Shown here piece after piece: positions 45,358 to 55,500 of a stretch of 64,000 nt of DNA. The translations under genes were made by a program, and so were the position numbers. This DNA is from Bacteroidales bacterium. Lineage in GTDB: Bacteria > Bacteroidota > Bacteroidia > Bacteroidales > WCHB1-69. The first letter of the stretch is position 1; the number at the start of each line of letters is the position of its first letter. The stretch spans positions 62,001 through 126,000 of the forward strand of contig JAKSMG010000001.1 in assembly GCA_024400755.1 (NCBI GenBank), read 5' to 3'. The notes beneath the pieces are model-generated. The model was not told where the DNA came from. It did not search any database and saw only the letters and a program-made list of their open reading frames with translations.

Positions 45358-47532
45358 ATGAAAAAATTATCAGTCATTTTATTGGCGATTTGTCTTATTT
45401 TTAATGTTTACGGACAAGAAAAGGCCACATTTACAAGTTCTAAAGACGAAAAAATCATTAAGATGGATAGTAAAAAAATCAGTGAACAAATTGAGAAAAT
45501 GGCTTCTATGGTAAAAGGAAATCCACTTGTTCAAGAATGGAAAACGCCATACCAAACGCCCCCTTTCAATCAGATTGAGAACAAGCATTACGCCCCAGCT
45601 TTCAAATACGCCATCTTGCTGGCTCAGCAAGACGTTGCGAGAATCATCGAAAACAAAGAAGAACCCACTTTTGAAAACACCATTGCGGCCCTGGACCGTT
45701 CGGGACAAATGCTCAACCGCATTTCCGGCATTTTCTTCAATTTACTGTATTGCAACACTTCTCCAGAATTGCAAAAATTATCACAAGAAATTCAGCCGTT
45801 ACTCACCAAATACGAAAACAGCATCACCCTCAACGACCAATTGTTCAAGAAGGTCAACATGGTCTATGAGAAGCGTAGCAATCTAAAGCCGGAAGAACTT
45901 ATGTTGACGGAAAAGACCTATCGCAATTTCATCAACAATGGTGCCAAATTAAGTCCAGAAGACAAGAAAATATACCAACAGCTGACCTTAACCCTTACCA
46001 AACTCACCCTTACCTTTAGCGAAAATGTACTGGCTGCCACCAACGATTTTAGCAAAAACATTACCGACAAAGCCCTTTTAGCAGGCATTCCTCAGAGTGA
46101 ACTTGACATTGCCGCTGCCAAAGCCGAAAGCAAAGGTATGAGCGGTTGGCTTTTCGACCTGTCGATGCCGAGTTACTTAGCCATTATGAAATATGCGGAC
46201 GACAGAGAATTACGCCACGAATTTTTCATCAGGTCAAGTTCAAAATGCTATCAAGACAAGTTCGACAACACCAAAATCGTTGAAGAAATCGTAGCCACCC
46301 GCCACAAGATTGCCAATTTGTTAGGATTTAGCGATTATGCGTCGTACGTTTTGACAGAAAGAATGGCCAAAGACAAAGAACACGTCTATAAATTGCTCAA
46401 GACCTTAGCAGATCCTTCACGCAAAGCGGCAGAACAAGAAATCAAATCATTACAGGAATTTGCCCATAACTCAGGCCTAAATGACGAATTACAACGTTGG
46501 GATATTTCTTACTATTCCGAAAAACAAAAAGCCAAAATGTTCAAATTTGACGAATCGGAATTAAAGAACTACTTCAAATTAGAGAATGTCATTAACGGCG
46601 TTTTTGGATTAGCCACAGAATTATACGGTTTGCAATTCAAAGAAAACAAAAAAATTCAAGTCTATCAGAAAGATGTCAAGGCCTACGATGTTTTACGCAA
46701 CAAAAAAGTCATCGCCATCTTATATTTGGACTTTTTCCCGAGAGACAACAAGAAAGGCGGAGCCTGGATGACCTCCTTCAGAGATCAATACAAGACAGAA
46801 AAAGGAGAAAATGTCATTCCATTGGTATCATTGGTGATGAATTTCACGCCAGCCACCAGCAAGAATCCATCCTTGCTGACCTACGATGAGTTGACGACCT
46901 TTATGCACGAATTTGGCCACTCCTTGCACGGAATGTTGTCCAATGTTACTTATCAAAGTCTTTCTGGCACCAGTGTTCCACGAGATTTTGTTGAACTTCC
47001 GTCCCAAATGAATGAAAACTGGGCTTCTGACCTGAAGTTTTTACAATCCTTTGCCAAACATTACAAGACCGGCAAGGTCATCCCTGAAGAATTAGTCAAG
47101 AAAGTAAAGGAAATGGAAAATTTCCAAGCCGGATATTTGTCTTGTCGTCAAATTTCGTATGCTCTTTTGGATATGACTTGGCACGACAAGGAAGGCATCC
47201 ACAAATCCATTAAGGAAGTAGAGAAGGAAGCCATGGCCATCTCTGACTTTTTCCCTCCAGTAGATGAAAGCTGTATGAGCACTTCTTTTTCACATATTTT
47301 CGCTGGCGGATATGCCGCAGGATATTACAGTTACAAATGGTCTGAAGTCTTGGATGCCGATGCCTATTCCTTATTTGAAGAGACTGGCATTTTCAACAAA
47401 GAGACAGCGAAAAAATTCTACGACTGCATTTTAAGTCGTGGTGGAAGCCGTGACGCGATGAAGATGTTCATTGACTTCCGCGGCCGCGAACCCCAAGTAG
47501 ATGCCTTGTTGAAACGCAGTGGACTGAAATAG
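45358..47532 (+). CDS. Exported M3 family zinc metallopeptidase (peptidyl-dipeptidase Dcp-like)
   Basis: A 724-residue protein with a signal peptide ending VYG before Gln-Glu. The long helical M3 fold carries HEFGH at residues 517-521 (MHEFGHSLHGMLS), with the third zinc ligand Glu in QMNENWASD. Substrate-loop sequences GGYAAGYYSYKWSEVLDAD and FRGREPQVDALL end the protein. M3 Dcp-type enzymes release dipeptides from the C-terminus of oligopeptides. Export suggests periplasmic peptide degradation. It is last in the porU unit. Confidence 0.94.
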   Translation: MKKLSVILLAICLIFNVYGQEKATFTSSKDEKIIKMDSKKISEQIEKMASMVKGNPLVQEWKTPYQTPPFNQIENKHYAPAFKYAILLAQQDVARIIENKEEPTFENTIAALDRSGQMLNRISGIFFNLLYCNTSPELQKLSQEIQPLLTKYENSITLNDQLFKKVNMVYEKRSNLKPEELMLTEKTYRNFINNGAKLSPEDKKIYQQLTLTLTKLTLTFSENVLAATNDFSKNITDKALLAGIPQSELDIAAAKAESKGMSGWLFDLSMPSYLAIMKYADDRELRHEFFIRSSSKCYQDKFDNTKIVEEIVATRHKIANLLGFSDYASYVLTERMAKDKEHVYKLLKTLADPSRKAAEQEIKSLQEFAHNSGLNDELQRWDISYYSEKQKAKMFKFDESELKNYFKLENVINGVFGLATELYGLQFKENKKIQVYQKDVKAYDVLRNKKVIAILYLDFFPRDNKKGGAWMTSFRDQYKTEKGENVIPLVSLVMNFTPATSKNPSLLTYDELTTFMHEFGHSLHGMLSNVTYQSLSGTSVPRDFVELPSQMNENWASDLKFLQSFAKHYKTGKVIPEELVKKVKEMENFQAGYLSCRQISYALLDMTWHDKEGIHKSIKEVEKEAMAISDFFPPVDESCMSTSFSHIFAGGYAAGYYSYKWSEVLDADAYSLFEETGIFNKETAKKFYDCILSRGGSRDAMKMFIDFRGREPQVDALLKRSGLK

Positions 47533-48031
47533 AGTGAGCTGTAAACAGCGTTAAAGATTTATAGACTTGGCTGACAGGTTGTACCTCTCCGAGGTGCCTT
47601 GCGCATAGTCCGCACATATACTCCAGATGACGCTTCGCTTATCTCAGCCCCAGATGACGCTTCGCTTATCTGGGGTTATGGAGATTCGACCTCTTCGAGG
47701 TCGAACTTCGAGCAACTTTGTCCCTTAGAGTTCATTTTATTGTTGTCCGCCTATACATTTTTTATGTTGTCTCTTATTTCTTGTAAAGAGATTCCGACTT
47801 CGCTACACTTCATCGGAATGGCGTCAAGTCTTTGGACAAGAAATGGCGGCGACGGAAAGCAACTGAGATATGGTTTGGCCACGGTGTCGCCGCAAACATC
47901 TCAACAAGATTAAGCGGGATAATCCAAATATTTTTTAATCAAAAAATATATTTACCTAAGAACAAGATACTTATAGATAGTTTGAGATTTTCAACAAAAA
48001 ATAAAGAAATCGACCTACGACACTGCTGATT
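47533..48031. repeat. Spacer with MITE-like repeat and tandem/palindromic repeats
   Basis: No gene is supported in these 499 bases. They hold ACCTCTCCGAGGT (47583-47595) and two 22-bp tandem copies of CCAGATGACGCTTCGCTTAT (47623-47644, 47650-47671). The second copy closes into a CCCCAGAT/ATCTGGGG hairpin. A TTCGACCTC/GAGGTCGAA palindrome (47685-47705) and the repeat at 47763-47925 complete the set. Confidence 0.65.
47763..47925 (+). repeat. MITE-like repeat, nearly full copy
   Basis: It shares with 52145-52309 the TATGTTGTCT...CTTGTA left part, the GATTCCGAC/ATCGGAATGG hairpin and the GGCGGCGACGGAAAGCAACT...GGTGTCGCCGCAAACATCTC hairpin. It ends AACAAGATTAAGCGGGATAATCC. The left terminal inverted repeat is disrupted here. 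Confidence 0.75.
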
Positions 48032-48889
48032 TTATATCAACCACGTCAGAATCAAAAAGAGTACGCAGGCGGGCATTGCGAACAGGAATGAATCGAAGCG
48101 GTCCAAGACGCCACCATGACCTGGCATGATATTTCCTGAATCCTTGATGTGATAGGAACGTTTGAACATTGACTCGATCAAATCTCCCAATGTACCAAAA
48201 ACGACCACGACCAACGCAAAAGCCACCCATATCATAATGTCCTTGGCGGAATGCGGTTCCACGGTATCGCTGATGGCATTATAGAAATACGGTATGTAAG
48301 ACAACAATACCGCCAAACCACAAGTGAGAATCGTTCCAACAATGATTCCCTCCCAAGTCTTTTTGGGAGAAATTCTTTCAAACATCTTATGTTTGCCGAA
48401 AAGCGAACCTCCGCAATAGGCAAAAGTGTCGGATGCCCAGATCAAAATAAAAATTGACAAAACCATCGAATCCATACTCTCAAGTTGGACTAAGATTCCC
48501 GCCAGAGCAAAAGGAAGCGCAATCCAAAAAATCGGCAATAAGTTATGCGCAATATTTGTAAAGGGCTTTTCCGACTTCCTGAAGAGTTCGATAATCGGCA
48601 AGAGCATCATACCCAAGATAATCACAATCCAAAAAGTCTCCAATGCCCATTCAAAGAAACCAAACGTCACCACAAGCCACGTGATGCATAAGCACATCGG
48701 AGTATGCAATTGGAGGTCATTTTTATTGCAAACACGGCAATATTCCCACGTGCCCACTTCTGCAAAAAACAAAAAAAGCAAATATTGGAAAATCGTGGGG
48801 ACAAAAAAAGAGCCCACCACCAAGGCCACAAAAACCGCACCCGAGGCCGTACGCACCAACAAATTTTTGAATTTATCCGTCATTTTCAA
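48032..48889 (-). CDS. cdsA: Phosphatidate cytidylyltransferase (CDP-diglyceride synthase)
   Basis: A 285-residue inner-membrane enzyme with about eight helices. The C-terminal signature SMFKRSYHIKDSGNIMPGHG, followed by GVLDRFDS, identifies CdsA. It makes CDP-diacylglycerol for phospholipid synthesis. It is last gene of the rsfS-ftsH-LUD-cdsA string, 9 bases after the LUD gene. Convergent with the M3 gene across the repeat spacer. Confidence 0.96.
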   Translation of the reverse strand: MKMTDKFKNLLVRTASGAVFVALVVGSFFVPTIFQYLLFLFFAEVGTWEYCRVCNKNDLQLHTPMCLCITWLVVTFGFFEWALETFWIVIILGMMLLPIIELFRKSEKPFTNIAHNLLPIFWIALPFALAGILVQLESMDSMVLSIFILIWASDTFAYCGGSLFGKHKMFERISPKKTWEGIIVGTILTCGLAVLLSYIPYFYNAISDTVEPHSAKDIMIWVAFALVVVVFGTLGDLIESMFKRSYHIKDSGNIMPGHGGVLDRFDSFLFAMPACVLFLILTWLI

Positions 48890-48898
48890 TAATTAGTG

Positions 48899-49552
48899 TT
48901 ACATTACCAAAACCAGGATATACCTTGGATTGAGTGGAGAACAAATTTCTTTGCCGTCTCGAACATCTAAAGGTGTTGGCGTAATCATCTCGCTCATTCC
49001 ATACAGATTTCCTTCATTTTTCTTCATTTGCACGTCAAAGGCCGTTTTCAAATCAGGCACAAAGTTGTTCGCCGAAGCCACAACAATCAGATTTGTAGCC
49101 AAGGTTTTCACCGAAGGAAACAAAGAATTTTTTGGAGAGAACACGAAACTGCAGTTACTGGCAATCATCGTATCGCAAAAAATGATAGCTGCATCAGCAG
49201 GCATACTCACATCTATCGTTTCAACAAAATTTATATTGTTGTTTCTCAACATATTGGAAAGCTGCGGTTTGGTATTCAAAAGCACCGGATAATTCTGACT
49301 TTTCAGCAGTCTCACCATAAAATCAGCGAACTGATCTTTGGGGCAAGGAAGGTACTTTCCGCCCAGGGCACGAAACTGCACCACGAAATCACGCATCAGG
49401 TCTGTGCTTTGCGTATTAAAATCGACAGACAAATCCAAATCCGGAAAACGATTGACTCCCTTATTGCTAAGGGCGTGTCTGATTTCCTTTCGCATAGCTT
49501 CCTTAGAGGTTGTAAGGTCGCTTTCGGTACTGAGCATATTATTTTCCATCAT
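48899..49552 (-). CDS. LUD domain (LutC/YkgG-like) protein
   Basis: A 217-residue soluble protein with a LUD-domain core: DAAIIFCDTMIASNCSFVFS, FPSVKTLATNLIVVASAN and MSEMITPTPLDVRDGKEICSP. LUD proteins of the LutC group accompany lactate-utilisation iron-sulfur proteins. No such partners are here, and the gene sits between ftsH and cdsA, an arrangement known to me from other Bacteroidales. The function in this setting is unknown. Confidence 0.8.
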   Translation of the reverse strand: MMENNMLSTESDLTTSKEAMRKEIRHALSNKGVNRFPDLDLSVDFNTQSTDLMRDFVVQFRALGGKYLPCPKDQFADFMVRLLKSQNYPVLLNTKPQLSNMLRNNNINFVETIDVSMPADAAIIFCDTMIASNCSFVFSPKNSLFPSVKTLATNLIVVASANNFVPDLKTAFDVQMKKNEGNLYGMSEMITPTPLDVRDGKEICSPLNPRYILVLVM

Positions 49553-49595
49553 TATTAATATTGAGAACTATTTTGTCGAATAGTTTAAAACCACA

Positions 49596-51671
49596 TTATT
49601 TTTCCTCGCCTGATTTCTCGTCAAGGGTATCCGTTTTTATCGTTTCCTCGGCATTGTTTTCAGGTGTTTTCTCATCATTTTCCTGATTTCCGAAAGGTCT
49701 TTTGCCAAAAATCTTTTCCAGGTCTTCCGCAAAGATTACCTCTCGATTCAGGAGTTGTTCGGCCAATTGTGCCAATTTATCCTTATTTTCCTGTAAAATT
49801 TCTTTTGCCTTGGCGTATGATTTTTCAATCAGGGTGTGTACTTCCTCGTCAATATCCTGGGCAGTTTTTTCGCTATAGGGTTTTGTAAAATTATAATCAG
49901 ATTGACCGGTAGAATCATAATAGCTGATATTGCCGATTTTGGGGTTCAGGCCATAATAAACCACCATCGCATACGCTTGTTTGGAAACCCTTTCCAGATC
50001 ATTGAGGGCACCGGTGGAAACTTCGCCGAAGAAGACCTCTTCGGCCGCACGACCGCCCAAAGTAGCCGTCATTTCATCAAACATCTGGCTAAAGGTTGTA
50101 ATTTGGCGTTCTTCCGGCAAATACCAAGCGGCACCAAGAGATTTTCCGCGCGGCACGATGGTCACCTTTACCAATGGGGAAGCGTGTTCCAACAACCAGC
50201 TCACGGTAGCGTGGCCGGCTTCGTGGTAGGCGATCACCTTTTTTTCCTGCGGAGAAATGATGCTGCCCCGTTTTTCCAAGCCACCCACGATACGGTCGAT
50301 TGCACCGAGAAATTCCTCCTTGCTAACATCTTTCTTATTGTTACGGGCGGCAATCAGAGCAGCCTCGTTACACACATTAGCGATATCGGCACCAGAAAAG
50401 CCCGGTGTCTGTTTGGCGAAGAAATCCAAATCCACGTCGGGATTCAGTTTCAATTTTCGCACGTGGACTTCGAAAATACCCTTTCGCTCGTTCAAGTTAG
50501 GCAGTTCGATATGGATTTGGCGGTCGAAACGGCCGGCACGCAAAAGGGCGCGGTCGAGCACATCGGCACGGTTGGTTGCTGCCAGAATGATAACGCCCGC
50601 ATTGCTGGAGAAACCATCCATTTCGGTAAGCAACTGGTTAAGCGTACTTTCGCGTTCGTCGTTGGCACCATTCATAATGTTTTTGCCACGAGCACGACCG
50701 ATAGCATCAATTTCGTCAATAAAAATGATGCACGGTGCCTTTTCCTTTGCCGTCTTAAACAGGTCACGCACACGAGACGCCCCCACGCCGACGAACATTT
50801 CCACGAAATCGGAACCCGAGAGCGAGAAGAACGGCACTTTTGCCTCACCGGCAACGGCTTTAGCCAAGAGGGTTTTACCTGTTCCTGGAGGTCCCACCAG
50901 CAAGGCACCTTTAGGAATTTTTCCACCCAGGACCGTATATTTATCAGGATTTTTCAAGAAATCGACAATTTCCTCGATTTCGTACTTGGCACCTTCCAAG
51001 CCAGCGACATCCTTAAACGAAATATTCAGTTGTGACTTTTCATCAAAAAGCTGGGCCTTAGACTTTCCGATATTGAACAGGCCGCCACCGCCGGGACCAC
51101 CGCGCATGGAACGCATCGAATAGAAAAACAACAGTAAAATCAACACCATAGGAAGTCCCCAGATAAGGAAATCCAAACCCCAACTGCGGGTATTGTCTTC
51201 GGTGGTTGAAATTTCGTATTCCTGCTCCAAATCCGCACGAACCAAAGTGCTGTCATTTGCCAGGGCATTGTTGATAGCACGCTCCTTCAGTGTACGCAAA
51301 TTTTCATTAAACACCTGATAATCAGTGGTAACGATATAATATTGAGGCCCCTTGAAATTATTCTGCTTACGAAAATCCTCGTAATCGCTTTTTGTTTTAA
51401 GTGCTTCCTCTTTCAAGTAAATATTAACTTTCTCGTCCTTTTTGACATACTCCAGCTTATCGATATCCTTAGCCACCACCATTTTGCTGAACTTGTTATT
51501 ATCGATTTCGGAAGCGTTTGAACCGGAAGAATAGAGCCAATAGGCCACCAGAGCAAAGCCGATAAGCAAGTAGATGTAGGTCAACGTGAACTTCGGCTTG
51601 TTATTGCCGTTATTGGGCGTTGAGAAAGGCGATTTGCCTTGTTTTTTCTGTTTATTAGAATTTGCGGACAT
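49596..51671 (-). CDS. ftsH: ATP-dependent zinc metalloprotease FtsH
   Basis: A 691-residue membrane AAA+ protease. Two membrane segments (~30-50 and ~165-185) flank an extracytoplasmic domain. The AAA module has Walker A GPPGTGKT at 260-267, [12 protein letters not shown] and the SRH region RPGRFDRQ-like RAGRFDRQI. The zinc site HEAGH is at 483-487. An acidic disordered tail (~645-691, [17 protein letters not shown]) is longer than in enterobacteria. It degrades membrane and short-lived cytoplasmic proteins. It follows rsfS by 11 bases. Confidence 0.97.
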   Translation of the reverse strand: MSANSNKQKKQGKSPFSTPNNGNNKPKFTLTYIYLLIGFALVAYWLYSSGSNASEIDNNKFSKMVVAKDIDKLEYVKKDEKVNIYLKEEALKTKSDYEDFRKQNNFKGPQYYIVTTDYQVFNENLRTLKERAINNALANDSTLVRADLEQEYEISTTEDNTRSWGLDFLIWGLPMVLILLLFFYSMRSMRGGPGGGGLFNIGKSKAQLFDEKSQLNISFKDVAGLEGAKYEIEEIVDFLKNPDKYTVLGGKIPKGALLVGPPGTGKTLLAKAVAGEAKVPFFSLSGSDFVEMFVGVGASRVRDLFKTAKEKAPCIIFIDEIDAIGRARGKNIMNGANDERESTLNQLLTEMDGFSSNAGVIILAATNRADVLDRALLRAGRFDRQIHIELPNLNERKGIFEVHVRKLKLNPDVDLDFFAKQTPGFSGADIANVCNEAALIAARNNKKDVSKEEFLGAIDRIVGGLEKRGSIISPQEKKVIAYHEAGHATVSWLLEHASPLVKVTIVPRGKSLGAAWYLPEERQITTFSQMFDEMTATLGGRAAEEVFFGEVSTGALNDLERVSKQAYAMVVYYGLNPKIGNISYYDSTGQSDYNFTKPYSEKTAQDIDEEVHTLIEKSYAKAKEILQENKDKLAQLAEQLLNREVIFAEDLEKIFGKRPFGNQENDEKTPENNAEETIKTDTLDEKSGEEK

Positions 51672-51682
51672 TGTTTTCGTGA

Positions 51683-52063
51683 TTAGTAATTGGTAATCTC
51701 TGCGTCATTGTACAATTGCTCGATGTTGTAGTATTCGCGGGCTTCGGGTTGGAAGATGTGGACCACGACGTTGAAATAGTCCAACAGAATCCACTCGCCG
51801 TTCATCGTTCCCTCCACGTGTGTCGGGAGGATATTGGCGTGACGTTTGGTAGTTTCCTGCACAAAATCGCACAAGGTTTCCACGTGCGGTTTGGAATTGC
51901 CGCTACAAACAATGAAATAATCGAAGAAAACGTGATTGATTTTCTTCAGGTTTATACTGACGATATTAACCCCTTGTTTCTCCATAAGAGCCTGAATGAT
52001 AAGTTCTTCAATCTTACCATCAAACTGTTTCACCTCTGATTTAACTTTAATTTTCTTTGCCAT
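51683..52063 (-). CDS. rsfS: Ribosomal silencing factor RsfS
   Basis: A 126-residue protein from MAKKIKVKSEV, chosen by family length. Conserved parts are HVFFDYFIVCSGNSKPHVETL, HVEGTMNGEWILLDYFNVVVHIF and EAREYYNIEQLY. RsfS binds L14 and blocks subunit joining in starvation. It is the first gene of the string, and its promoter region is invaded by the MITE-like repeat. Confidence 0.95.
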   Translation of the reverse strand: MAKKIKVKSEVKQFDGKIEELIIQALMEKQGVNIVSINLKKINHVFFDYFIVCSGNSKPHVETLCDFVQETTKRHANILPTHVEGTMNGEWILLDYFNVVVHIFQPEAREYYNIEQLYNDAEITNY

Positions 52064-52087
52064 TTTACGATATATGTATAAAGTTTG

Positions 52088-52095
52088 CAAATGTA
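52088..52095 (-). promoter_or_regulatory. -7 element of rsfS-ftsH
   Basis: The minus strand reads TACATTTG then CA, 25 bases before the rsfS ATG. The DNA where a -33 element belongs is occupied by the left end of the dispersed repeat. Confidence 0.45.
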
Positions 52096-52144
52096 CAATT
52101 TTTTTTTGGAATTATCCCACTTTGTCTTGTATAAGATTTTTTAC

Positions 52145-52309
52145 GGAATTATCCTATGTTGTCTTGTATAGAGATTCCGACTTTGCTACGCATCGTCGGA
52201 ATGGCGACGATTCATTAGACAGGAAGTGGCGGCGACGGAAAGCAACTGCGATATTGTTAGAACACGGTGTCGCCGCAAACATCTCAACAAGATCAAACGG
52301 GATAATTCC
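52145..52309 (+). repeat. MITE-like repeat, complete copy with 10-bp terminal inverted repeats
   Basis: It begins GGAATTATCC (52145-52154) and ends GGATAATTCC (52300-52309), a perfect inverted pair. Inside are two hairpins: ATTCCGAC/GTCGGAAT (about 52174-52202) and GCGGCGAC/GTCGCCGC (52229-52236 with 52269-52276). A second left end starts 37 bases earlier at 52108. There is no open frame. This fits a miniature inverted-repeat element. Confidence 0.75.
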
Positions 52310-52416
52310 AGAATTTTTAATATCCTAAAACCCAAGCGGTGAGTTGCAAAAATTGATTTGTTGATAACTATTGATAACTTTCTCCATTATCGACACAACT
52401 TAAAACTTATTATTTG

Positions 52417-52424
52417 TAGCTTTG
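52417..52424 (+). promoter_or_regulatory. -7 element of the 1349-aa T9SS protein
   Basis: TAGCTTTG followed by CA, 91 bases before the ATG. No -33 TTG is well placed. Confidence 0.45.
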
Positions 52425-52515
52425 CAATTCTTGATATGTTACAATATTTTTATCGTTAAATATTGATTATCAGACTTTTACAAAAAGATGTCAACAACAA
52501 TAAAATAATAAGTCT

Positions 52516-55500
52516 ATGAAAAAAATTTCTACTTTGAGAAACATGGTCATGCTGATGCTTGCCTTGTTTTTAGTCATCGGCAATGTTTTTGCCACCAAAG
52601 GTTGGAAGAGAGTGACACACAACACCACCCTCGCTGCCGGAGACACCATCATTATTGCCGCTGCAAACTATGATTTTGCCATCAGCACCACCCAAAACAA
52701 CAACAACCGTGCTCAGGCCGCCATCACAAAAATGGGGGATGAAGCCATTTTTGTTGGAACAGTACAGGCATTTGTACTCCAAAATGGCGACAACACCGGC
52801 ACCTTCCACATTTATGACTTTGATGCCAATGGGGGCTATTTGTATGCTCCGGGAAATGGCAACTACCTAAAAACCGCCTCAACTCTGCCAACAAACGGTT
52901 CTGCCGACTGGGAAATATCCATTTTTGGTAATGACAGCATCACCATTATCGCCCATAATACTGCAAATACGGGAGGTAATCAAACCAGAATGCGCTACAA
53001 CGTCAATAGCAACCTTTTTTCCTGCTATGGTCCAAGCAGTTCTGTTATTGAACCCCTCACCATTTACAGATACGAAGAAATAGAAGCAGCCCTTATAGAA
53101 ATGCCCACTTTTTCATTGGCAAGCGGCACCTATTTTGAATCTCAGCAAATCAGCATCGACTGTGCTACTGAAGGGGCTAACATCCTTTATACCACCGACG
53201 GTTCAGACCCTGTACAAAACGGCATCACTTACGAAGGTCCAATTACCATTTCAACTACCACGACCTTGAAAGCTGTGGCATTTATCAACACTGACTATAG
53301 TTACGTGAACACCGCCACCTACACCTTCCCCATCGAAGTTGCCAATATTGCGGCCTTCAAAGCAGCCAGCAGCAGCACCAACAGCACCCCATACAAAATC
53401 ACAGGGGATGTGACTTTCGTTTTCAAAGGTGGAAGCAATCAATATTACACCTATGTTCAAGACGCCACCGGCGGCCTGTTGGTATTTGAAAATTCGAATT
53501 CCGCCGTTATCACCAACACCTATACAGAAGGTGACATCATCAGCGGAGGCATTATCGGCACCTACACAAAATATAACAACCAGGTGGAATTGGTTCCACT
53601 GGCCAATCCAGACAGTTCGTCTTCCAACATCGGGACCATTGAACCTACCGTAGTAACCATTGCTGACATATTGGCCAATTATAACGACTATGACGCAAAA
53701 TTGGTCACCATTGAAGAGGTTACTTTTGCCGATGGATTTACTGGTTCAAGCACCACTTTCTCCCAAGGTGAAAATAGCTTAACGCTGTACAATCGTTTCA
53801 GCATTGACACCACTTTGGATGAAGGTACCGTAACCGATGTTACCGGTTTTGTTGCCAAATACAATAATTCGATACAGATTTACCCCCGTTACAATTCTGA
53901 TTTGAGTTACGAAGAACCTATCCCCACCGCTGCCACACCGGTTATCACTCCTGTTTCGGGAACTTACGCCGACAGCGTGGTCGTGAGCATCAGCTGTGAG
54001 ACCGAAGGTGCTGAAATCCGCTACACCCTCGACGGTGAAGAACCCACAGACGCCTCATTGCTGTATGAAGAACCTTTCACTTTGACCACAGACGCCACCG
54101 TCATGGCCAAGGCCTTTATGAATAGCGAAGAATGGTACGACAGCGAAATTGCCGAAGCTGAATACACCATCGCCCACGAAGCCATCCTTAGCGTAAATCC
54201 TGAAGAATTGGATTTTTCATCCACCGTATTGAGCAACACATTCACCATCAGCAGTGCATTCCTGACCGAAGACATCATCCTGACCGTAGATGACGAACAC
54301 TTCGCCCTCTCACACGACACTATTCCCGCCGATGCCGGCAACACCACCGTCACCGTTACCTTTGACGGAACAGAACCAGCCGACGGCCTCATCAGCATCA
54401 CGAGCGGAGAAATGGAAGCCTTTGTCACACTGACCGCTACCGCCCAAGTGCCGGCTCCTGTTTTCACTCCCGCCAACGGAACTATCGACACCCTGATTGA
54501 AGTTGCCATGACCTGTGCACTGGAAAACGCCGTCATTTACTACACTACCGACGGCAGCGAACCCACCACCGAATCTGACATTTATGTTGAACCCATCGTT
54601 TTAAATACTATTGGAACTTACACCTTCAACGCCATCGCCATGGCTGAAGGTTGGGAATCCAGCGAGATGGCCACTGCCGCTTACACGGTTCCCGAACCTA
54701 TTGTTCCAAGCATTGACACCATCGTTTATCGTATTGGATTTGAAGCATCGGAAGGCTTTGCGGCTTCTACCACTTACAACAATTCTGAGCCGGCATATAC
54801 CGGTCCTGAAGGTCAACAATGGGCAACTGTTTACGGGACTCCAACTACCACCGACCATATTTACGGTGCTCAATCCCTTCAAATGCGTTGGTACACCAAT
54901 TCTTCCGAAATGCTGGGTTTCACCACCACCAATTTCGACATTCGCAACGTAACCTACGTTACTTTTAGTGCAAAGAACAATGGTGCGTTAAATGTCACGG
55001 TTTCCTACTCTATCGATGGTGGCAACACCTTCGTGGGCGACTCTGTCATCAGCTTAACATCAAACGCACGCAACTATAGATATAATGTAAGTGAAACTGG
55101 CGAATTCAACTTTGTACGCTTAAAGTTTGCCGTTTCTTTGCCATCCCCCGCACCAACCGGCACCAACAAACTGACCATTGACAGCGTGGTTGTATTTGGC
55201 GTTCCCGGCATCGTTGTCGACGTGGTGGAAGCTCCCGTCATCGCACCCAACAGCGGCTTGTTCTTTGACAACGTTGAAGTATCAATGACTTGTGCCACCG
55301 AAGATGCCGAAATCAGATACACCTTAGACGGTAGCACTCCAGATGAAAGCTCAACCATCTACACCGAACCATTCACCATTTCCGGCACCACCACCGTCAA
55401 GGCCAAGGCTTGGAAAGAAGGAATGACTGCCAGCAATGTCACCACAACGACCTACAATTTCCCTGTTTCAGTGGCCAACATCGCCGAATTCAAAGCGGCC

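Larger units (their letters stand above)
52064..52515. other. Divergent spacer rsfS / large T9SS protein, containing a MITE-like repeat
   Basis: 452 bases without a gene. From left to right they hold the rsfS -7 element (52088-52095), an extra copy of the repeat's left end (52108-52144), the full repeat (52145-52309) and the -7 element of the large downstream gene (52417-52424). Confidence 0.6.

Noticed and set aside
47623..47671. CRISPR array
   Set aside because: There are only two repeat units with a spacer of about 5 bases and no cas genes.
49836..51035. 399-aa plus-strand open frame
   Set aside because: It lies antisense to ftsH and mirrors its codon structure.
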